DNA of 64,000 nucleotides, from the NCBI RefSeq assembly GCF_001667945.1, contig NZ_LZJK01000130.1, positions 17,344-81,343 on the forward strand, read 5' to 3'. The notes under the pieces were generated by a model that saw nothing but the letters and a program-made list of their open reading frames with translations, searched no databases and had not been told where the DNA came from. Positions 7,945-15,802 of this stretch are shown in pieces (the first letter of the stretch is position 1; every line of letters begins with the position of its first letter). The stretch is from Mycolicibacter sinensis (GTDB taxonomy: Bacteria > Actinomycetota > Actinomycetes > Mycobacteriales > Mycobacteriaceae). A program made the position numbers and the translations under genes.

Positions 7945-9213
7945 CTACTCGCGACGCAGCCGGGACTGCACGAACTGCTCGAGTTGTTCCCATTCCTTGA
8001 CCGCAGGAGCGAACGGGCGCTGCGGAGCGGCCACCGATTCCGGGTCGAGCACATAGCTGACCAGCCGGCCCAGGGCGCGGTCCGGTTTGAGGGTTTCGCT
8101 GACGATGCCGTCCTCGGCGTAGATGCCGACATCCTGCAGGAACTCCACGGCCAGCTCGAGTTGCTCGCGGTCAACCGCATCCGGGCCGTCGGTCAGGTCG
8201 TCGACCATGCCCGAGAGCACGTAGACGTTGTCGTCGGTGATCTCGATCGCCAGCGAGCCATCGGTGGCGGCGGTGCGGATGTCGTCATAGGTGCTCAGGT
8301 CCGACAGGTCGTGATCGTGCTCGTCGGCCAAGTAGCGGGCCAGGCCGCGCTCGGAGCCGAACACGCTGATCCGGCCGTTGCGGCCCAGGAACACCGGCTG
8401 CTCGCCGAGGTAGCAGCGCAGCGTGAAGAACGTCCCGTTGTCGGTGATGATCCGGATCGGGTCGATACCGACCTTGGTCCAGAAATCCGCGTCGCCGCCG
8501 AGCACCACCCGGTCGCCGGTGGCCTGCTCGGTGATCACGGCGGCCGTCTCGTCCAAGTCGGCGTCTGCGGTGTCGCCGGTGTCCTCGGGGGCCGTCTCCT
8601 CCAGCTCGACCGGGGGCTCTTCGGCCAGCTCGTCGGCCGCCTTCGATGACGCCGCGGCGTCGACGTCCGGCGTGCTGATGATGTCTTCGACCGCGGCCAG
8701 CACGTTACCCCAGCTGCGGCCGACGATCTCGGCGATCGCGTTCCACCGCTTGCGGCCGGCCCGGCCGGTGAAGTTGTCGACGCCGCCGGCCAGCGTGCCC
8801 AGGCTCGGGTTGCCGTTGAAGAACTTCGTCACTGTGGTCAGGTCGCACACCGACCCGATCGACGAGACGATCTCCATCGCGTCGGCGACCGCGCGCACGG
8901 ACTTCTTGGTCGGCTTGTCGGCCAGCAGTTCTTCGACCGCGATCAGGTCGTAGTGGCGGTTGGCGGCCGGGTTGAGCTTGTGGGCGTTGGCCTCGACCAG
9001 CCGCTGCCAGGCGGGGTGATCCGCCAGGTCGTTGTCGGTATTGGTGCGCACGAACGCCACCAGGTCGGCCGCGGTGGTGAACCCGTACAGGTCTTCGTCC
9101 TTGCCCAGGAACGCCTCCCACTCGTCACCGGCGTCACGCCAGCGCGGCGCCCACAGGGTGTAGCGGTCACCGGCGGTCACCGCAAGACGGATCGGTACGA
9201 GGTCAGCTGCCAT
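7945..9213 (-). CDS. conserved mycobacterial protein (Rv3311-like)
   Basis: 422 residues, without signal peptide or membrane spans. The N-terminal half (1-170, LVPIRLAVTAGDRYTLWAP) and the C-terminal half (240-422) are both ordered-looking. They are joined by a very acidic linker at about 185-225 (EEPPVELEETAPEDTGDTAD). It strongly resembles the conserved hypothetical Rv3311, which lies in the same relative position between upp and add in M. tuberculosis. No catalytic motif was recognised. The 218 bp between this stop and the LGFP lipoprotein gene hold AT-richer sequence with no gene. Confidence 0.88.
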   Translation of the reverse strand: MAADLVPIRLAVTAGDRYTLWAPRWRDAGDEWEAFLGKDEDLYGFTTAADLVAFVRTNTDNDLADHPAWQRLVEANAHKLNPAANRHYDLIAVEELLADKPTKKSVRAVADAMEIVSSIGSVCDLTTVTKFFNGNPSLGTLAGGVDNFTGRAGRKRWNAIAEIVGRSWGNVLAAVEDIISTPDVDAAASSKAADELAEEPPVELEETAPEDTGDTADADLDETAAVITEQATGDRVVLGGDADFWTKVGIDPIRIITDNGTFFTLRCYLGEQPVFLGRNGRISVFGSERGLARYLADEHDHDLSDLSTYDDIRTAATDGSLAIEITDDNVYVLSGMVDDLTDGPDAVDREQLELAVEFLQDVGIYAEDGIVSETLKPDRALGRLVSYVLDPESVAAPQRPFAPAVKEWEQLEQFVQSRLRRE

Positions 9214-9341
9214 GCGGCAAAGGATAACGGCGTCGGAGTCAGGGTTGCCCGGTCAGGTCGCCTCGATGTGTCCGTCATGGAAGCAGGATCGTGACACCGA
9301 TGGTGTCGCGGGCACCGCCGCCGGCTCGCATTCGATCGCTT

Positions 9342-10793
9342 TCAACTCAGTGTCCGGTCACCACAACTGTGCAGATAGGCGTCGAGGTCGGCGAGACTGC
9401 CGTCCAGCACGGCGATGTAGCCGTCGGGGCGGACCAGGAGCAATCCCGAGCCGGGGGAGTCGGTCAGGTGCTGGACGTCGATCAGATCCAGGTAGCCGTC
9501 GAGGACCCGGCGAAGGCCCGGCGGTTCGACTCCGCGTACCTGCAGCGTGTACTTCGTCGGATGCAACGCATGGACCTGCGGAAAGCGATCACCGACCGCA
9601 AGACGGGAATCGTTGGTGCCGCCGGTTCCGTCGCGGTAAGACACGTCGAGCTGGGTCAGCGCCCGGCAAAGGATGCGCTGCACGGTGGGCTGCGACGTCA
9701 CGTGCGGAGCGATGTGACGCCGTGCCGCGCATGCAATCGGATTGCGCAGCAAGGTGACCCGTGTTGCCCGCCGGGTCCCGGCGACGAGCCGATGCGCGAC
9801 CGGTGCACGCTCGGTGGCATAGCTGTCCAGCAGATTGTGGTGCGCTCGACCGGCAATGACGGCCGCCAACTTCCACCCCAGGTTGAACGCATCTTGGATG
9901 CCGGTGTTCATGCCCTGCCCGCCGACCACCGAGTGCACATGGGCGGCGTCGCCGGCCAAGAACACCCGTCCCACACGATGTCGGGCCACCCTGCGCTGAT
10001 TGATCTGAAATCGACCGGCGTAGGTGATGTCGCCGACACGCGATGCCGGTGGTGCGCAGCGGGCGACCGCGGTCTGTAGCTCGTCGAACGTCACGTGCCC
10101 GGGCGGGGCTTCGCCAGGCCGATAAGCGATCGTGAGCCGGTGCAGGCCGCCCGGCATCGGGAAGTAGGCGACGAAATTTCCGCGGTCGAGAAAGGAGAAG
10201 AACACGTCGTGCGGCAGCGGCCAGTCCATGCGGACGTCGGCCACGGCGAAGTTCTCCTCCAAGGCGGCACCGAGAAACGGCACGCCGAGCCGGTGACGGA
10301 CGGTGCTGTGCGCGCCGTCGCAGCCCACTAGCCACCGCACCGCAGCCCGCTCGGCCACACCGTCAGCGTGGCGCAGGTCGACCTCGACCGCGTCGGGCCG
10401 CTGCCTCAGCGTGGTGACTTCGACCCGGCGTTCCACCACGACACCGCACTCGGCGAGCCTGGCCGCCAGTAGTGACTCGACTTTCGGCTGCGGCAGCATC
10501 AGCAGGTACGGATAGGCGCTGGGCAAGCCCCGCAGGTCCAGGTGCAGCATCCGTCTCCCTTCGCTGAACACCTGAAAGTCGGTGACACACACGCCGCCGG
10601 TCCTCGCCGCCTCGGCCAGTCCCAGTCGCTCGAAGAGTTCCAGGGTGCGGGGCTGAACGCCGAGGGCGCGGGTCTCGGTGGTGGGGGAGGCCGCCGCGTC
10701 GACGATGCGCACGCCGACGCCGCGGCGGGCCAATTCCACGGCCAGTGTCAGCCCGGTGGGCCCGGCACCGACGATCAATACGTCGGGGTTCAT
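9342..10793 (-). CDS. FAD-dependent aromatic-ring monooxygenase (PHBH/PheA family)
   Basis: 483 residues of class A flavoprotein hydroxylase architecture. The N-terminal FAD motif is VGAGPTGLTLA (8-18), the middle DG motif is VGCDGAHSTVRHRLG, and the GD motif AGDAAHVHSVVGGQGMN contacts the FAD ribityl chain. A C-terminal thioredoxin-like extension follows the core, as in phenol- and resorcinol-type hydroxylases. The substrate is probably a polyketide, phenolic or xenobiotic aromatic and cannot be specified. Start ATG 10793 overlaps the stop of the TetR gene upstream (ATGA), so regulator and enzyme form an operon. Confidence 0.9.
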   Translation of the reverse strand: MNPDVLIVGAGPTGLTLAVELARRGVGVRIVDAAASPTTETRALGVQPRTLELFERLGLAEAARTGGVCVTDFQVFSEGRRMLHLDLRGLPSAYPYLLMLPQPKVESLLAARLAECGVVVERRVEVTTLRQRPDAVEVDLRHADGVAERAAVRWLVGCDGAHSTVRHRLGVPFLGAALEENFAVADVRMDWPLPHDVFFSFLDRGNFVAYFPMPGGLHRLTIAYRPGEAPPGHVTFDELQTAVARCAPPASRVGDITYAGRFQINQRRVARHRVGRVFLAGDAAHVHSVVGGQGMNTGIQDAFNLGWKLAAVIAGRAHHNLLDSYATERAPVAHRLVAGTRRATRVTLLRNPIACAARRHIAPHVTSQPTVQRILCRALTQLDVSYRDGTGGTNDSRLAVGDRFPQVHALHPTKYTLQVRGVEPPGLRRVLDGYLDLIDVQHLTDSPGSGLLLVRPDGYIAVLDGSLADLDAYLHSCGDRTLS

Positions 10794-11428
10794 CGCTGCT
10801 CCTTCGGGGCGGGTGTGGCGACCGCGGCGAGGAACAGGTCGACGTGCGTCCCGACGTCTAGCGGTTCAGGCGGCTCTTGGGCTGCGCTCGGTGCCACCAG
10901 CAGCACCTTGGTCAGCGCGTGCAGTACGAGCGGGCCCACGAACATGCGCGCGGCGGCCATGGTGTCGACATCACGGACCAGACCGGCGTCCTGGCCGGCG
11001 ACCAGTAATTCTGAGGTATGCCGAAACGCTCGTTCTGCCACGGCTTGTCGAAAGATCTCGCCCACTCGGGGCAGCCTGGGCGTCTCGGCGATCACTATGC
11101 GCGCCAGCTCGATGTAGTCGCGCTGTATCAGCTCGGCGCCCAGCTCCCCGGCCAGGGTCCGCAGCGCCCGGTCGAGATCGGCGCGTGTGGTCAGCTCCGG
11201 CGACGGCGCGCTGATCGTGCCCTCGCCGGCGATAATCAGGTGCTCCAGGACGTCGGCGAGCACGGCCTCCTTGCTGGGGTAGCGGGAATACAGCGTCTCT
11301 TTGGAGACGCCGGCCTCCTGGGCCAGGGCGGCGGTGCTCACGCTGGCGAACCCGTGCCGTAGGAACAGCGTTTGGGCGGCCCGCCGGATCTGTTGAACCT
11401 TGCTGTCGTTTCTGTTCTGCTGCGGCAC
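10790..11428 (-). CDS. TetR-family regulator co-transcribed with the monooxygenase
   Basis: A 212-residue protein with an N-terminal TetR helix-turn-helix (about 12-58: AAQTLFLRHGF, STAALAQEAGVSKETLYSRY) and a variable ligand-binding C-terminal domain. GTG 11428 is chosen because GAGAGGCGGGG lies just before it; upstream in-frame codons are not protein-like. A near-perfect palindrome at 11452-11471 lies 23 bp before the start, which suggests autorepression together with control of the monooxygenase by an aromatic ligand. The role is inferred. Confidence 0.87.
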   Translation of the reverse strand: MPQQNRNDSKVQQIRRAAQTLFLRHGFASVSTAALAQEAGVSKETLYSRYPSKEAVLADVLEHLIIAGEGTISAPSPELTTRADLDRALRTLAGELGAELIQRDYIELARIVIAETPRLPRVGEIFRQAVAERAFRHTSELLVAGQDAGLVRDVDTMAAARMFVGPLVLHALTKVLLVAPSAAQEPPEPLDVGTHVDLFLAAVATPAPKEQR

Positions 11429-11451
11429 GCGCCCCGCCTCTCGCCCATCGA

Positions 11452-11471
11452 ACCGAACGGTACGGTTCGGT
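11452..11471. promoter_or_regulatory. palindromic operator for the adjacent TetR gene
   Basis: ACCGAACGGTACGGTTCGGT is an inverted repeat (ACCGAAC/GTTCGGT arms) around a GTAC core with one mismatched pair. It lies between two leftward TetR genes, immediately upstream of the start at 11428, where a TetR autorepressor would be expected to bind. Confidence 0.6.
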
Positions 11472-11510
11472 ACGATAGGCCGTGGGCGGGGCCCGCGCAA
11501 CCGGCGAGTG

Positions 11511-12122
11511 TCAGCCGGTGGATTCCGGGGGAGGCCCGGTGAGATAGCGCTGCACGGTGGGGCCGATCCACGCGACCAGCTCCTCGGCCGCTGCGGAGGC
11601 GAGTGGTTCGATCTTGAGTTGGTAACGCGCGAAGGCCAGGCCCAACAGGTGCACAGTGACCAGTTCGACGCGCAGGACCGCTTTGTCCACTCCGAACTCG
11701 GCATGCACTCGTTCTGCGACCGGGCCGGCCAGGGTGTCGTGTAACAGCTTGCGCGCCAACGGTTGGATGGCTGCCGAACGCCACAGGGTCAGCAGCGGGT
11801 CGAACAGGGAGCCTTCGTCCCAGCGTTCGAGGAAATGCCGCACCAGTCGCGGGCCGATCTCTTCTGGCCCCTCGTCAAGCAGGGTGGCCAACTGATGCAG
11901 GGGATGCTCGGGCACGTCGAGCACAGACGCGCTGAACAGGCCTTCTTTGTTGCCGAAGAAGTAGTACACCATCGCGACATCTACCCGGGCGTCGGCGGCG
12001 ATCCGGCGCACGGTGGCTTGTTCGTAGCCATCGCGCATGAAGTGCTCACGCGCGGCCTCGATGATGCGCTGCTTGTTCTGCTGGCCGGTGCGCCACCGGC
12101 CGGCGCGGCCGGAGTCCGCCAT
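11511..12122 (-). CDS. TetR-family regulator, divergent from a methyltransferase-like gene
   Basis: 203 residues. The helix-turn-helix spans about 16-62 (RIIEAAREHFMRDGY, TVRRIAADARVDVAMVYYFF) and is followed by a TetR_C-type domain. It starts at ATG 12122 and is transcribed away from the ICMT-like gene at 12215. The 92-bp intergenic region holds two copies of a TTCAACG-nCTGTT motif in opposite orientation. Control of the divergent enzyme operon (12215-14001) plus autoregulation is therefore the likely role. Confidence 0.87.
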   Translation of the reverse strand: MADSGRAGRWRTGQQNKQRIIEAAREHFMRDGYEQATVRRIAADARVDVAMVYYFFGNKEGLFSASVLDVPEHPLHQLATLLDEGPEEIGPRLVRHFLERWDEGSLFDPLLTLWRSAAIQPLARKLLHDTLAGPVAERVHAEFGVDKAVLRVELVTVHLLGLAFARYQLKIEPLASAAAEELVAWIGPTVQRYLTGPPPESTG

Positions 12123-12136
12123 ATCGGACAGCTTAC

Positions 12137-12199
12137 TTCAACGCCTGTTGACGTATCGGAGCGCCGCAGCGTACCGTCGTTTCTTGAACAGTCGTTGAA
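12137..12199. promoter_or_regulatory. paired inverted operators between TetR and the ICMT-like operon
   Basis: TTCAACGCCTGTTGA (12137-12151) and, reading the other strand, TTCAACGACTGTTCAA (12199-12184) are near-identical sites in opposite orientation, each a degenerate TTCAAC/GTTGAA palindrome. They flank the expected divergent promoters, one next to each start codon. Confidence 0.55.
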
Positions 12200-12214
12200 G
12201 AAAGGGGTGCGTAG

Positions 12215-12745
12215 ATGGCAAAGCGGCGATTGTGGGTGAACCACCTGATCTCCGTACTAATCGCCCCCGCAACGATGACGGTGTTCATCCCGGCGCTGAT
12301 CGTGGCGTTCGCCGGCATCGACGCTCCAGATCCGGGGACCGGCACCGGCCTGATGCTGATCGTCACTGGCGGCGTGCTGGTCGCTTTCGGGCTGTGGTTT
12401 CTGGTGTGGACCGTGCTGTTGTTCGACCGGGTCGGTGAGGGAGCACTGGCCGTCGGAACACCGATCCACCTGGTGGTGCGCGGGCCCTACCGGCGTGTCC
12501 GCAACCCGATGATGACCGCGGTGTTCAGCATCCAACTGGGTACCGCCGCCATCGCCGCATCCCCCTGGTTGCTCGCCTGGTTCGCGTTGTTCTGCACGCT
12601 GGTCGTGATCGCCGTTCCAGTTTTCGAAGAGCCGCACCTGGCCCGGCGGTTCGGCGCCGACTATGACGCCTACCGCCGCCATGTGCCGCGCTGGATTCCG
12701 CGGGTCACCGCGTGGACGCCCGTCGACCAACCGCACCGCAGCTGA
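12215..12745 (+). CDS. isoprenylcysteine carboxyl methyltransferase-like membrane protein
   Basis: 176 residues with four predicted membrane helices. The C-terminal half has the ICMT/PEMT family pattern: RGPYRRVRNPMM, then FEEPHLARRFGADYDAYRRH with the conserved Glu-Glu-Pro and Tyr residues of the cofactor- and headgroup-facing loop. Bacterial members methylate lipids or small amphiphiles with SAM; the substrate here is unknown. A good ribosome site (GAAAGGGG) precedes ATG 12215. First gene of a probable operon with the deazaflavin-type protein and the CMD protein. Confidence 0.82.
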   Translation: MAKRRLWVNHLISVLIAPATMTVFIPALIVAFAGIDAPDPGTGTGLMLIVTGGVLVAFGLWFLVWTVLLFDRVGEGALAVGTPIHLVVRGPYRRVRNPMMTAVFSIQLGTAAIAASPWLLAWFALFCTLVVIAVPVFEEPHLARRFGADYDAYRRHVPRWIPRVTAWTPVDQPHRS

Positions 12746-12771
12746 AACCGTCCGGGCACAGGAGGAACGCC

Positions 12772-13170
12772 ATGCCATTCCCGAAAGTGATCGCCCGCTG
12801 GAATCGGGTGGGGCTGAACCGGATCGCCCGTCGGATCGCTCCCCGGGCGCCGGGGTTCGGCGTGGTCCAGCACCGGGGCCGCCGCTCCGGGCGAATCTAC
12901 GAGACTCCCGTCAACGTCTTCACCACCGCCACCGGAGTCCGGATCGCGCTGACCTATGGGCCCGACTCCGATTGGGTGAAAAACGTCGTGGCGGCCGGCG
13001 GCTGCCAATTGCGAACCCGCGGACGCAGACTGACGCTCACGGCACCTCGGCTGGTCCACGACCCGACCCGCTCGGGCGTCAGGCGGTTCGAACGCCGGAT
13101 ATTGCGCGCCCTGCATGTCGCCGATTTCCTCGATCTCACACCGGATCCGGCTGTCGACGAAAGTTATTGA
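12772..13170 (+). CDS. nitroreductase/deazaflavin-dependent oxidoreductase family (Ddn-like)
   Basis: 132 residues. VVQHRGRRSGRIYETPVNVF and DSDWVKNVVAAGGC match the split-beta-barrel F420H2-dependent oxidoreductase family (Ddn/FGD-associated), which is greatly expanded in mycobacteria and uses reduced F420 on quinones or nitro compounds. AGGAGG lies 6 bp before ATG 12772. The gene follows the methyltransferase by 26 bp. The substrate is unknown. Confidence 0.85.
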   Translation: MPFPKVIARWNRVGLNRIARRIAPRAPGFGVVQHRGRRSGRIYETPVNVFTTATGVRIALTYGPDSDWVKNVVAAGGCQLRTRGRRLTLTAPRLVHDPTRSGVRRFERRILRALHVADFLDLTPDPAVDESY

Positions 13171-13213
13171 CGTAGGTGCTACCCGAAGCACGGTGGACGG
13201 AAGGCGGTTGAGG

Positions 13214-13351
13214 ATGTGTGCATATCAGCGGCGCCGGATGGGCAAACCGGCGGGCCCGGCGGTGCTGACGGTGTTTATCCCCGGCCTGATCCTATCGGTC
13301 CAGTGCCAGCGCCGCCGCAGGTTCCTGCTCCGTGAGGAGGCGGCGCGGTGA
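13214..13351 (+). CDS. possible 45-residue ORF resembling the first helix of the ICMT-like protein
   Basis: A short frame whose segment PAGPAVLTVFIPGLILS resembles APATMTVFIPALIVAF of the protein at 12215. After this helix it turns into an Arg-rich tail. Its TGA overlaps the GTG of the next gene (GTGA), as a coupled gene would. It may be a truncated duplicate or a leader frame; there is no clear ribosome site. It is the only possible coding content between 13171 and 13347. Confidence 0.3.
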   Translation: MCAYQRRRMGKPAGPAVLTVFIPGLILSVQCQRRRRFLLREEAAR

Positions 13352-14001
13352 AGCTGGCCCATCAGGACCAAGTAGAGGGCCTCGATCCGGCTTTCGCTCG
13401 GATGGCCATCGAGGTCGGCCGGCACGCCTGGTCGCTGCCGCAGCTGACCATGCGCGAGAAGGCATTCGTCTTTCTCGCCGCCGACTTATGCACGGCCAAC
13501 CTAGGATTCGCCCTGGCAACCCACGTTCAGATGGCGGGTGCCAATGGGGTCACCGCGGTCGACTGTATCGCTGCGATCCGGCACCTGGCCCCGTACGTCG
13601 GCTATCCGACGGCGGCGGTCGCACTGCAGCGGCTCGTCGACCCGGGCGCGACGGCCGACACCCCACGGATGGCCGAGAGCCGACAGCTTCCCGCTGAGGT
13701 CGTCGACGAGCTCACCGCCCTGAACCCGGACTTCGCCGCCTTCGTTGCCGAGCAGTTTCGGCAGCGCTGGAGCGATGATCCCGAGCTATCGCAGCGGGAA
13801 CGCGCATTGAGCTGTCTGGCTACCGACGTACTGAATCAGACCCTCGACGAATCCTTTGCTCTGCACGTGGAACTGGCTGAGGCGGCCGGCGCAGGGCCGG
13901 GGCAGATCAACGCCGTACTGCTTCTGGTGGCCGAGTACGGGATGGCCAAGGCTTGGCGCGCCTACCGGACACTGGCGCGGATTCGGGTTCGTCCCGACTG
14001 A
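13348..14001 (+). CDS. carboxymuconolactone decarboxylase-family protein, two CMD repeats
   Basis: 217 residues composed of two AhpD/CMD-like halves: MREKAFVFLAADLCTANLGF..HVQMAG and QRERALSCLATDVLNQTLDES..HVELAEAAG, each followed by a helical pair. No CxxC peroxidase pair is seen, so it resembles the gamma-carboxymuconolactone decarboxylase side of the family more than AhpD. It starts at GTG 13348, with GAGGAGG 8 bp upstream. It is the last gene of the TetR-associated block and may act on the same aromatic or lactone compounds; this is inferred from context only. Confidence 0.8.
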   Translation: MKLAHQDQVEGLDPAFARMAIEVGRHAWSLPQLTMREKAFVFLAADLCTANLGFALATHVQMAGANGVTAVDCIAAIRHLAPYVGYPTAAVALQRLVDPGATADTPRMAESRQLPAEVVDELTALNPDFAAFVAEQFRQRWSDDPELSQRERALSCLATDVLNQTLDESFALHVELAEAAGAGPGQINAVLLLVAEYGMAKAWRAYRTLARIRVRPD

Positions 14002-14101
14002 TCAGACCACGGTCGGCTCTACACTGCCCACACCGTCGGGGTGCGGGAACCCACCGCGCGCATCGCCGCACTGCTGTACAGCGTCGTGGCGATGTCGTGC
14101 G

Positions 14102-14170
14102 CTAGCGGGTACCCAGGTACAGCGCCACGGCGTCAGCCCCGTGGCGGTCGAGGATCGCGGTCAGCGCGCG
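14102..14170 (-). pseudogene. possible remnant of a molybdopterin oxidoreductase gene
   Basis: The 320-bp gap 14002-14321 has no intact gene. On the minus strand one frame reads RALTAILDRHGADAVALYLG before a stop, which closely resembles the segment after the Fe-S domain of FdhF/NasC-type oxidoreductases (AI..RHG.DAVA.YLGNP). The rest of the gap shows no continuation of such a protein. With only about 20 matching residues this could be coincidence. Confidence 0.3.
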
Positions 14171-14321
14171 GCGACAACAGCTGGCAGAGCTTCGTACCGG
14201 GCTGCCGCGGATTCTTCGACGCCGTGTCGGATCCCGCGTGCAGCGCCTCACTTTGACCGAAAGGCTGCTCGCGGGAATCGCCGTGAACCGCAAGGCGTAG
14301 GCGCACGTCCGGCAGACGGCA

Positions 14322-15020
14322 TCACTTCTTGCCGCGGCGTCTCGATCGCGTTGATTGTGCGGGGTCATCGCCGGCGGAAGCCGCCGCAAGGAGACCGGGT
14401 GTGATCAGCCGCGCTAACGCCAACGGGTCGGCGGTCTGGGCGTCCTGGACATCATTGCGGACCACCGAACCGAGGATGGCGGTGCTCACCAATAGCCGGG
14501 CAGCGGTGTCGAATTCGGGCGGCGGATCACCGCCGATGCCAGCGACCGCAGCCAACCGTCGTGCGATAACCGACGTACCGCCATCTTGCATTTCGCGCAC
14601 CCGTTGCCGCACCAGCGGGTGCGATGCGAGTTCGCGGAAGATGATGTTCCGTACCGCGCTGTGCTCCTTGAGCCGGTCAAGCAGGCGACCCCAGATCGCT
14701 GTGATCACGCCTTGCAGGTCGCCGGTAGGCAGATCATCGAGGTCCGACTCCGAGAACTCCACCAGCGGTGCCCGTTCGCGCACCACGGTCAACAACAGCT
14801 CGATCTTCGTGGAGAAATGGTAGAAAATCAGGCCGCTGGGCACCCCGGCATGTTTGGCGATGCGCGCGGTCGAGGTTCGATCGAAGCCGAACTCGGCGAA
14901 AAGATCTACGGCGGCATCGAGAATCCGCGTCCGCGCCGGCGCTTCCGCGGTGGCCGGTTTTGCCGCGGAGGGTCCGCTGGCTACTGACGTCGCTGGAGCG
15001 TCCCCATTGTCGGCACTCAC
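14322..15020 (-). CDS. TetR-family regulator
   Basis: 232 residues. An Ala/Pro-rich N-terminal 28 residues precede the TetR DNA-binding domain (ILDAAVDLFAEFGF, STARIAKHAGVPSGLIFYHF, about 32-78). The start is GTG 15020. It lies 78 bp downstream of the SPW-repeat membrane gene on the same strand, so the two probably form an operon controlled at the 15530-15547 palindrome. Ligand unknown. Confidence 0.85.
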   Translation of the reverse strand: MSADNGDAPATSVASGPSAAKPATAEAPARTRILDAAVDLFAEFGFDRTSTARIAKHAGVPSGLIFYHFSTKIELLLTVVRERAPLVEFSESDLDDLPTGDLQGVITAIWGRLLDRLKEHSAVRNIIFRELASHPLVRQRVREMQDGGTSVIARRLAAVAGIGGDPPPEFDTAARLLVSTAILGSVVRNDVQDAQTADPLALARLITPGLLAAASAGDDPAQSTRSRRRGKK

Positions 15021-15098
15021 GTTCCCGGGCCTACCTTCCTTGTCGGACCCGCCTTGAGGCCGACACCGGATGCTGGTGTCGGCCCCAGACCAGTGGTG

Positions 15099-15470
15099 TC
15101 AGCTGCGGACGCGTTCGGGCGTCCGGGCCGACGAGCGATTTCGTTTCACCGCCGGCAGTCCGGTGAGGGCAAGCGCAGCGACCGCAGCGCCGACCGTGTA
15201 CGCATTCCATGCGGCACCGGACAACTCAGCGTAGGAGAACGCGAACGGCGACACCAGCACGCACACGCCGACGATTGATTGGGCCCACTCTGCCGTGGAC
15301 TGGCTCGGCGCGGCGAGCGCCCAGATCGCCAGCAGCAGGATCGTGGCGCCGCCGACTTCCGCCACCCAAATGGTCGATCCATTCCCGCTGTTCGCCGTGA
15401 ACAGGGGAACGCAGAGCAGGTAAAGGCCGAGCGCCAGATTAGTCCAGTCCATCCAGCGGATCTTGTTCAT
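15099..15470 (-). CDS. SPW-repeat membrane protein
   Basis: 123 residues with four predicted membrane helices in two repeats. Each repeat opens with a W-x-x-W/NLALG- or AEWAQSIVG-type motif, as in the SPW repeat family. The biochemical role of the family is unknown. The ribosome site AGAGGAG is 8 bp before ATG 15470. A perfect TetR-type inverted repeat lies 60 bp upstream. Confidence 0.8.
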   Translation of the reverse strand: MNKIRWMDWTNLALGLYLLCVPLFTANSGNGSTIWVAEVGGATILLLAIWALAAPSQSTAEWAQSIVGVCVLVSPFAFSYAELSGAAWNAYTVGAAVAALALTGLPAVKRNRSSARTPERVRS

Positions 15471-15529
15471 GCGGGTTTCTCCTCTCAGGTCATTCGGCGC
15501 GATGAGCCGAACACAGTGAAGTCTGCGCC

Positions 15530-15547
15530 TGACTGACTAATCAGTCA
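15530..15547. promoter_or_regulatory. TetR-type operator upstream of the SPW-TetR operon
   Basis: TGACTGACTAATCAGTCA has perfect 7-bp inverted arms (TGACTGA/TCAGTCA) around a CTAA spacer. It is located 60 bp before the SPW gene start, fitting autoregulation by the downstream TetR protein. The rest of 15471-15802 shows no gene. Confidence 0.6.
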
Positions 15548-15802
15548 AGTCCGAGCGCGACTTCTCCGGGGTGGGGTTGAGTGCGACATCCGCCACTTGG
15601 CCGTCAAGGGCCGCTTTGGGGTGCAAACAGCGGCAGCGCAACACTGCGACGGTTGACAGCGAACCTCGGGCGTATTTCGTCGCGAAACGGCTGGATTGAA
15701 AATTGTCGATACCCGCGCCGGCCAGGGTTACCGCGTGCATTATGGACGCGATACCGTCGGCCCTGGACAGCCGCGGGCGCCCAGGCTAAGGGAAGATCCG
15801 CA

